Shown here: in pieces, positions 1 through 4,462 of the stretch
How the letters are laid out: every line of letters starts with the position of its first letter
Numbering within the stretch: the stretch's first letter is position 1
Assembly: GCA_016919605.1 (NCBI GenBank)
Contig: JACXTQ010000349.1
Coordinates: 1 to 5,742, forward strand
Direction: 5' to 3'
DNA: 5,742 bases
DNA from: Methylovulum sp.
GTDB taxonomy: Bacteria > Pseudomonadota > Gammaproteobacteria > Methylococcales > Methylomonadaceae
Notes under the pieces: model-generated
What the model saw: only the letters and a program-made list of their open reading frames with translations
Told to the model about the DNA's origin: nothing
The model's database searches: none
Made by a program: the position numbers and the translations under genes

Positions 1-1
1 C

Positions 2-2011
2 CCTGTGCAATGGGATGCCGGCAACGCCACCAAGGATCTTAATGGCAACGGCACTATAGAGACGGGTGAGATGGCATTGATTCCCAGTCCCAGCAACCGC
101 CGTATCTATAGTTATGACCCGACCAAGTTGGATTTTAAGGGTATCGAGTTTCAGTGGGGAGCGGCTAACACCTATCTCAATGACGCGCAAAAGACGGTTT
201 TGGACAGCGCCAATCTGGCAAATACCTCCAGCCCCATCTTGAATTATTTGCGTGGTGACCAAAGTAACGAAATTAAGGTGTCAGCGAACGGCATTTACCG
301 CACCCGCTCAAATCTGTTGGGCGATATTATCAACTCGGACCCTTTGTTTGTGGGGCGTGACGATCAAGGTTACGCCGTTTTGCCGGGCATTGAAGGTGAT
401 AGTTATCCCGATTTTGTCGGCCAAGCGCGTACCGATATGCTGTATGTCGGGGCCAATGATGGGATGCTGCACGGCTTTAACGCCACGACAGGTGCGGAGG
501 TGTTTGCTTATTTGCCTAATGCGGTTATCTCTACCGAGTTGGCCTCTTTGACTTCACCGGTCTATACCCATAAATATTTTGTCGATGGCTCGCCGCAATC
601 GGGTGATGTTTTTTACGACAATGCCTGGCATACGGTATTGATCGAAACTACGGGGGCCGGCGACACCACCGTCGTCGGTGATGCTTATGGGACTGGTGGG
701 CGTGGACTATTCGCTTTGGATATCACCAACCCCGATAGTTTTGCCAGCGTCTCCACCGGTGTCGCTAATGTGCTTTGGGAATTCACCAACCGCAATAATG
801 CCAACTTAGGTTATACCCTAAGCAAAGCCAGTATCGTGCGCACCAGCAGTGGCTGGGTGGCGGTGGTCAGTAATGGTTTTGACAGCAGCACAGGGTTTGC
901 ATCCTTGTTTATCCTCGACATAAGAACCGGTGCCGTCCTTCAGGAATTGATCGTTGACAGCAGCGGCAGCAACGGCCTTGGCTCTCCGGTTACGATTGAT
1001 GTCGATAATGATAGGGTCGTCGATTATATTTATGCGGGTGACCTTAAGGGCAATCTTTGGAAATTTGATGTCACGGCCGGTTGGGCTGTGGCTAATGGCG
1101 GTGTGCCCGTGTTCGTGGCAAAAGACAGTTCAGGTGTCCGCCAACCTATCACCGCAAAACCGGCGGCGATAAAGGCCACCGGCAATGGGCAAAGCACCGG
1201 TGTTATGGTTTATTTTGGTACCGGCAAATATTTTGAAACCGGCGACAATTTAGTGTCATCAACCTCACAAGTGCAAAGCTTTTACGGTATTTGGGACACC
1301 TGTGACAAAACCAATGTCGGAAGTTGTAATGGGGTCGTTTCAGGGGGGAAGGGCGACTTGCAGCAACAGGCCGTGATCTATGAAGGGCCTTCCGGTTACT
1401 CGACAACGTTGGCAAATGGCACCTCGGTAGGCATTAACTTAAGGATTGTCTCAAACTGTGACGTTTCTTACGATAGTTTTGTGCCAACGAGCACAGGTCT
1501 CCCTTGTACTTCCAACACCAATCGGCGGGGTTGGTATCTTGACTTGCTTCAGCCCAGTATGGGGCCGCAAGGCGAGGTCTCCACTAGCGAACCCGTGTTA
1601 CGCAATGGCTTGGTTATCTTTGCGACCACCATACCCCTTAATGAAACCTGTACCCCAGGCGGAACCGGCTGGTTAATGGAGTTGGAGCAATCTTCAGGTT
1701 CCAGGGCCAGTGGCACCCCTTTCGATGTCAATGGCGATGGCAAAATTGACAGTTTGGATTTGGCGACGTTCTCAGGCGACCAGGTGGGTGCTTCGGGCAT
1801 GCAGTCAACAGTGGGCATCATTAAAACGCCTACTATTGTCAAATGCGAAGCATCTATGGAGTGTAAGTATATGAGCGGCAGTAGCGGTGCGTTGATGCTG
1901 ATGAAAGAGTCGGCAACAATGATCACAAGCTCTTGCAGTGGCATTACTTGCCCTCCTGATACAAATCCCTTAGGCCGCCTTCATTGGAGACAATTAGGAA
2001 TAGGATTATGA
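2..2011 (+). CDS. pilY1: PilY1/PilC-type type IV pilus tip adhesin, C-terminal part (5' end cut by window)
   Basis: This is the C-terminal part of a PilY1-family protein, a calcium-dependent factor that sits at the type IV pilus tip, primes pilus assembly and mediates adhesion and surface sensing. About 669 residues are visible; full PilY1 proteins usually exceed 1000, so the N-terminal signal peptide and von Willebrand A-like part lie upstream, and the GTG at base 5 is internal. Counting from that GTG as residue 1, family signatures are: LGDIINSDPLFVG (105-117), MLYVGANDGMLHGF (145-158), the HKYFVDGSP block (189-197), GRGLFALDI (232-240), and the propeller calcium loop D332-x-D334-x-D336-x-x-x-D340. 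After these come YFGTGKYFETGD (403-414) and the typical end WRQL. Further EF-hand-like loops are at 11-22 and 574-585. Nine cysteines fall in the last 240 residues, as expected of an exported, disulfide-bonded protein. The stop overlaps the next pilin gene, which supports a minor-pilin operon. Identification as a PilY1 propeller is firm; the exact adhesive role is inferred. Confidence 0.95.
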   Translation, partial: PVQWDAGNATKDLNGNGTIETGEMALIPSPSNRRIYSYDPTKLDFKGIEFQWGAANTYLNDAQKTVLDSANLANTSSPILNYLRGDQSNEIKVSANGIYRTRSNLLGDIINSDPLFVGRDDQGYAVLPGIEGDSYPDFVGQARTDMLYVGANDGMLHGFNATTGAEVFAYLPNAVISTELASLTSPVYTHKYFVDGSPQSGDVFYDNAWHTVLIETTGAGDTTVVGDAYGTGGRGLFALDITNPDSFASVSTGVANVLWEFTNRNNANLGYTLSKASIVRTSSGWVAVVSNGFDSSTGFASLFILDIRTGAVLQELIVDSSGSNGLGSPVTIDVDNDRVVDYIYAGDLKGNLWKFDVTAGWAVANGGVPVFVAKDSSGVRQPITAKPAAIKATGNGQSTGVMVYFGTGKYFETGDNLVSSTSQVQSFYGIWDTCDKTNVGSCNGVVSGGKGDLQQQAVIYEGPSGYSTTLANGTSVGINLRIVSNCDVSYDSFVPTSTGLPCTSNTNRRGWYLDLLQPSMGPQGEVSTSEPVLRNGLVIFATTIPLNETCTPGGTGWLMELEQSSGSRASGTPFDVNGDGKIDSLDLATFSGDQVGASGMQSTVGIIKTPTIVKCEASMECKYMSGSSGALMLMKESATMITSSCSGITCPPDTNPLGRLHWRQLGIGL

Positions 2012-2388
2012 TGACTATACCGGATAAAAACCACGGATTTACCTTGATTGAACTGATGATTGCTGTAGCTATTGTTGGCATTCTTGCCAGCATAGCTTAT
2101 CCCAGTTACCAAAACAGCATCAGGCAAGCCCATCGGGCTGATGCGCAGGTCGCTTTGGTGTCATTGGCTAATGATATGGAAAAGCAGTATACCCAAACCA
2201 GCAGTTATGTGGGTTTACAAGACCGTACTACGGCTTATTATACGGTCACTATTAATGCCACTAGCACCAGTTATGTCTTAACTGCCACGCCTATTGATGG
2301 CAGTCCCCAAGCGAATGATGAGTGTGGCAGCTTGACGCTGGATAATTTTGGGCAAAAAGGTGCCAATATGAATTCGGGTTGCTGGTAA
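2008..2388 (+). CDS. pilE: Type IV minor pilin, PilE-like
   Basis: This is a 126-residue type IV prepilin, exported to the inner membrane, cut and N-methylated by PilD, then built into the pilus. A 10-residue leader ends in Gly10, followed by the class III motif FTLIELM with Glu at mature position 5 and a hydrophobic helix (11-31). The YPSYQNSIRQAHRADAQ stretch and the end, in which Cys106 and Cys125 bracket SLTLDNFGQKG, match the PilE branch of minor pilins; the cysteines should close the C-terminal D-loop. The start is ATG at 2008, overlapping the TGA of pilY1 as ATGA; ATG at 2011 is an equally possible start because AGG at 2002-2004 sits 6 bases before it, while AGGA at 1996 serves 2008. 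An in-frame TTG at 1984 would give an over-long leader. Position right after pilY1 suggests translational coupling and a shared job in tip-complex assembly. It could be called another minor pilin (for example PilA-like), but length and the terminal Cys-Trp favour PilE. Confidence 0.93.
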   Translation: MMTIPDKNHGFTLIELMIAVAIVGILASIAYPSYQNSIRQAHRADAQVALVSLANDMEKQYTQTSSYVGLQDRTTAYYTVTINATSTSYVLTATPIDGSPQANDECGSLTLDNFGQKGANMNSGCW

Positions 2389-2456
2389 TTGGCACTAACG
2401 GTGTTATTGTCCAAATCCTGTTGATCTTGATTTTAGAAAGCGCAAATAAGGGACGG

Positions 2457-2539
2457 TCTGATGGCCAAGACTTGAATTTGCACCCATTAATTGCCAAGCT
2501 TAATCCGCTTTGCCTAGGTGCAGACCTCTGGCCATCAGA
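2457..2539. repeat. 11-bp perfect inverted repeat spanning the 3' end of the small gene
   Basis: TCTGATGGCCA at 2457-2467 is exactly repeated in reverse complement at 2529-2539, with 61 bases between. A second, competing pair exists: GGTCTG at 2455-2460 matches CAGACC at 2521-2526. The right arm lies inside the coding part of the minus-strand small gene. No T-run follows either arm, so a classical terminator is not supported. It lies between the convergent ends of pilE and the small minus-strand gene and could fold in either transcript; the function is unknown. Confidence 0.45.
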
Positions 2540-2679
2540 TAAAGGCTTAACATAAGTAGTCCTATATCGGCCATGACATAGGGGTCGGTGACTAATGCCA
2601 CGGTGCTGGCGGAGACAATGAACAGGCCTAAGCCATAACAAAAGGTTTGGAAGCGTTTGGGGGGAAGCGGGATTTGCAC
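2500..2679 (-). CDS. Small two-helix membrane protein of unknown function
   Basis: This is a probable small gene of 59 residues, convergent with pilE. I do not recognise the family. The product starts MQIPLPPKRFQTF and then has two hydrophobic stretches, about residues 13-30 (FCYGLGLFIVSASTVALV) and about 33-51 (PYVMADIGLLMLSLYLMA), ending in a short polar tail GLHLGKAD. That pattern predicts an inner-membrane hairpin with a basic N-terminus. The chosen start is GTG at 2679, because GAGGA lies about 9 bases upstream of it on the minus strand; a TTG at 2694 in the same frame would add five residues but has only a G-run close before it. The stop TAA is at 2500-2502. Support comes from coherent hydrophobic segments, a plausible ribosome binding site and its position in an otherwise empty gap. 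A spurious reading frame remains possible, since it is short and lacks an ATG start. Confidence 0.55.
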   Translation of the reverse strand: MQIPLPPKRFQTFCYGLGLFIVSASTVALVTDPYVMADIGLLMLSLYLMARGLHLGKAD

Positions 2680-2744
2680 AGGTTGTATCCTCAAATACCC
2701 CCCGTCTAAGCTAAGTTGGGGAGGATAAAGGCGGCCACAGTGTT

Positions 2745-2759
2745 GGCTTTCCTAAAGCC
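2745..2759. repeat. Short perfect hairpin GGCTTT-CCT-AAAGCC
   Basis: A 6-bp perfect stem with a 3-base loop lies about 50 bases upstream of the small minus-strand gene. On the minus strand it would be in that gene's leader or promoter area. No T-run is attached, so it is not a terminator. It is the first of five stem-loops in this gap. Confidence 0.4.
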
Positions 2760-2816
2760 GAGCGGCTCATGTGGGTTTTGCCACTTTAATAAGGCCGGTG
2801 GCTAGCGGGTTAAGTT

Positions 2817-2849
2817 GCCGTTAGTATAACACGGCCCGACACTAACGGC
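2817..2849. repeat. 9-bp perfect inverted repeat, 15-base loop
   Basis: GCCGTTAGT at 2817-2825 is matched exactly in reverse complement by ACTAACGGC at 2841-2849. It ends directly against a consensus-like TATAAT at 2850-2855, so the repeat covers the likely -35 and spacer of that promoter. This geometry suits an operator or a stem-loop; neither is proven. Confidence 0.55.
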
Positions 2850-2855
2850 TATAAT
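2826..2855 (+). promoter_or_regulatory. Candidate sigma-70 promoter pointing into the tail of the membrane-protein gene
   Basis: The -10 box TATAAT at 2850-2855 matches the consensus fully. The best -35 is ATAACA at 2826-2831 (4 of 6 matches) with an 18-base spacer. A transcript would begin near 2862 and run rightward through two further hairpins and then antisense to the 3' end of the minus-strand gene at 2977-4020. No plus-strand gene follows, so it would make a non-coding or antisense RNA, or it is a chance match. Confidence 0.25.
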
Positions 2856-2866
2856 GAGTTTTTTAT

Positions 2867-2896
2867 AAAGCCTCAATCTAGCGCCGCCTAGGCTTT
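2867..2896. repeat. 7-bp perfect inverted repeat AAAGCCT / AGGCTTT
   Basis: AAAGCCT at 2867-2873 pairs with AGGCTTT at 2890-2896 across a 16-base loop. The T-run (2859-2864) lies on the 5' side on the plus strand, so the element does not read as an intrinsic terminator in either direction. Confidence 0.4.
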
Positions 2897-2904
2897 CCGG
2901 TTAT

Positions 2905-2954
2905 AAAAAGGCAAGGGGGTGTTGCAGGGGCGGGTTAATATTTTCCCTTGCAAC
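2905..2954 (-). terminator. Probable intrinsic terminator of the 347-residue membrane-protein gene
   Basis: Read on the minus strand, GTTGCAAGGG (2954-2945) lies 22 bases past the stop codon. It can pair with CCCCTGCAAC (2930-2921) in a 10-bp stem with one G-U pair. Alternatively its GCAAGGG core pairs with CCCTTGC (2917-2911), a 7-bp stem followed at once by C and five T (2909-2905). The second fold has the layout of a rho-independent terminator; the two folds exclude each other. Confidence 0.55.
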
Positions 2955-2976
2955 GGCTTTCGCTAGCGTTTGGCTG

Positions 2977-4020
2977 TTAAGAAAAGCCAATAAATTGCCG
3001 GTAAGGCGAGTCTTGTTTCCAAGTGAAACTTTCCGTGTAATAGTGCATGAGACCCAGATAGCCGATCAGGCCTAAGGACACCACTTTGCGGACTTCGGTA
3101 CCTAAAAAGAATTCCGCCAAATGGTTGGCCCAGGCATCCCCATAGGCCTGTAAAATATAGGTGATGGCAAAGGATAAGACGGGCAACACCAGCATGATAG
3201 GGAGATGGCAGGCGGTGCTGAAGCGGTAAAGGCTATTTTGTGGCTGTAGGTTGTGTTTGTTGTAATCGTGGGTGACGTAAAAAATATACGCGGTGACATC
3301 ATGCACCAGACGCGGCATCAAAATCGCCAAAAAATAATACTGTTGCGCGTACAGATAAAAGCTGACCAAAATCAGCAGTACGTTCGCCCATAAAAAAATT
3401 TTGCCAAACGTCGTTTTTACATACCGTTGGCATAACAGGGCGCTTCCCGCCAACCCAATGCACAAACCGCCAATGATATGTTTTAGCCATTCGACCTGCT
3501 GGGCATCCAAGCTGTTTTTTAAAAAAATGCCGATGTAGATAAAAATTCCCGCGACCACGCTTAACCACAACAACAGGTGGTAAGCCCAAGCGGGCAGGCG
3601 GCAAACGCCCCGCGCTACCCCGTGTTGCTGTTTTAGCACATGCAGCACTGTCCAGGCGGCAACTAGGACATACAAGGCTTTGTAGGGGATAAACAAGCTG
3701 CCGACACCAAAAAAGGCCGCCAAGGCGACCGTCATCACTAAAATTTTACGCTGGTAGTGTCGCCAATAATCGTTATTGCTGACCAGGACAAGGGTGCTGG
3801 CGATGATGTGCGGCGTGCCGAAGAGGATTTGGAACAGCAAGAACTGGGATGGGCTGGTGGGCAAGTGGGCTTTTAAATAGCCTTGCCAAAGCCCTACGTC
3901 CATCAGTTGTAATGCCAAGCAAAGCGGGATAATCAGATACAAACTTAATAACAGCCGGAACGATACGGTGAGCTTGCCGGTGCGTGTCAGGTCATGGACA
4001 GAAGCGGTGTGTGCGGACAT
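2977..4020 (-). CDS. Polytopic membrane protein with conserved-type histidine motifs, function unknown
   Basis: A 347-residue integral membrane protein with about 8-9 hydrophobic helices, roughly at 20-40, 58-80, 94-110, 113-128, 147-167, 182-197, 207-225, 228-248, 270-291 and 312-328. No signal peptide or soluble domain is visible. Histidines and polar residues cluster at helix ends: FGTPH71, H127-x5-H133 (HVLKQQHG), RLVH240D, H251DYNKH256 and H326YYTESFTWK. This arrangement suggests a metal or lipid-substrate site, as in membrane-bound oxygenases and desaturases. The GxPH motif followed about 56 and then 113 residues later by histidines recalls the Brp/Blh beta-carotene cleavage family, but the usual Blh sequence blocks are not clear, so this stays a hypothesis. 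The start is ATG at 4020, with AAAGG 7 bases before it; TAA is at 2977-2979. It is transcribed alone, divergent from smc, with a palindrome and candidate promoter just upstream and a terminator-like hairpin downstream. The coding call is secure; the function is not known. Confidence 0.9.
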   Translation of the reverse strand: MSAHTASVHDLTRTGKLTVSFRLLLSLYLIIPLCLALQLMDVGLWQGYLKAHLPTSPSQFLLFQILFGTPHIIASTLVLVSNNDYWRHYQRKILVMTVALAAFFGVGSLFIPYKALYVLVAAWTVLHVLKQQHGVARGVCRLPAWAYHLLLWLSVVAGIFIYIGIFLKNSLDAQQVEWLKHIIGGLCIGLAGSALLCQRYVKTTFGKIFLWANVLLILVSFYLYAQQYYFLAILMPRLVHDVTAYIFYVTHDYNKHNLQPQNSLYRFSTACHLPIMLVLPVLSFAITYILQAYGDAWANHLAEFFLGTEVRKVVSLGLIGYLGLMHYYTESFTWKQDSPYRQFIGFS

Positions 4021-4051
4021 AAGGTTACCTTTTCAGGGCGGTACAGTTTTT

Positions 4052-4069
4052 GGCGGCTTATAAGCCGCC
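4052..4069. promoter_or_regulatory. Perfect 18-bp palindrome, candidate operator
   Basis: GGCGGCTTATAAGCCGCC is perfectly self-complementary with no loop, placed 32 bases upstream of the ATG at 4020. A loopless palindrome fits a dimeric repressor site better than an RNA hairpin, and no T-run follows the stem in either direction. Its centre supplies the -10 box of the candidate promoter listed separately, so a bound protein would block that promoter. Confidence 0.5.
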
Positions 4070-4085
4070 GTATTTAAGCCATAAA
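4057..4085 (-). promoter_or_regulatory. Candidate promoter of the membrane-protein gene
   Basis: On the minus strand TATAAG (4062-4057, 5 of 6 consensus bases) is preceded by TTTATG (4085-4080, 3 of 6) with a 17-base spacer. This would start RNA near 4050 and leave a leader of about 30 bases holding the AAAGG ribosome binding site. The -35 is weak, which would fit an activated or regulated promoter. Confidence 0.3.
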
Positions 4086-4332
4086 GCGCCCCCATTGTTA
4101 TTTTTTTAGGGTGGCAAGCTAGGCGGTGGTCGTTAAGCTTATTTTTTTGTGATGATGCTTATGGGCAGCTTGTTTAGCGAATAGGGCCGTGGTTTTTGCC
4201 TAGCGGCGGCACCTATCCTCACCTAATTTAATGACAGCAAGATTAACGTGCGTTAGTGGTAAGCAATCCATTTTTATGAACGGCCTTAATGTCGGTGGCC
4301 GTCTCCAGTCCTAAAAGCTGATTTTTTGCGGG

Positions 4333-4360
4333 CATAAGTTAAACCAATTGGGTGCTTATG
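4333..4360. repeat. Nested inverted repeat upstream of smc
   Basis: CATAAG (4333-4338) and CTTATG (4355-4360) form an outer 6-bp inverted repeat. Between them sits the perfect 8-base palindrome CCAATTGG (4344-4351). The element lies about 100 bases before the smc start and could be a protein-binding site; no terminator T-run follows it. Confidence 0.35.
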
Positions 4361-4462
4361 TTCAAGTGTTGATTCAATACCACCATTAAAAAGTCGAAAT
4401 TAACTGTAATATCGTTGATAATGATAGCTTTTGCGTGAAGTGCCGGAACGGTTTGTCTGTTT

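Larger units (their letters stand above)
4021..4462. other. Divergent intergenic region between the membrane-protein gene and smc
   Basis: These 442 bases hold no convincing gene. They contain an AAAGG ribosome binding site for the minus-strand gene, an 18-base palindrome at 4052-4069, T-runs at about 4101-4107 and 4142-4148, a 6-bp inverted repeat ACGGCC/GGCCGT at 4280-4302, and a nested inverted repeat at 4333-4360. The smc start has only a weak ribosome binding site (GGAACGG, 4445-4451). An AT-rich stretch at 4385-4430 with GATAAT at 4417-4422 is a possible smc promoter, but no matching -35 is clear. Confidence 0.6.

Noticed and set aside
251..259. RGD tripeptide in PilY1 (residues 83-85 from base 5), as in integrin-binding PilY1 of Pseudomonas aeruginosa
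   Set aside because: It sits in the YLRGDQSNE stretch, ahead of the propeller, where RGD or RGE is common in the family as I recall it, rather than at the position of the described P. aeruginosa integrin site. An adhesive role for this copy cannot be supported.
1549..1944. 131-codon open frame antisense to pilY1
   Set aside because: It lies wholly opposite a firmly identified gene, has no recognisable domain and no independent start signal; it is a shadow of pilY1 codon use.
2291..2641. 116-codon minus-strand frame overlapping the end of pilE
   Set aside because: It overlaps the pilE coding sequence by about 100 bases and conflicts with the more membrane-like small frame at 2500-2679; the product looks random.
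2740..2830. Possible GEMM (cyclic-di-GMP) riboswitch, because of AAAGCC and a GGTGGCTAGCGGGTT stretch resembling its 3' part
   Set aside because: The conserved 5' half and the GNRA tetraloop-receptor arrangement could not be laid out, and no plus-strand gene follows for it to control.
4118..4148. Possible terminator: AAGCT/AGCTT followed by A and seven T
   Set aside because: The stem has only five pairs, mostly weak, with a 15-base loop, and no plus-strand gene lies upstream that would need termination here.
4231..4314. 27-codon plus-strand frame starting with ATG in the smc upstream region
   Set aside because: No ribosome binding site precedes it, and the product lacks any distinctive feature.
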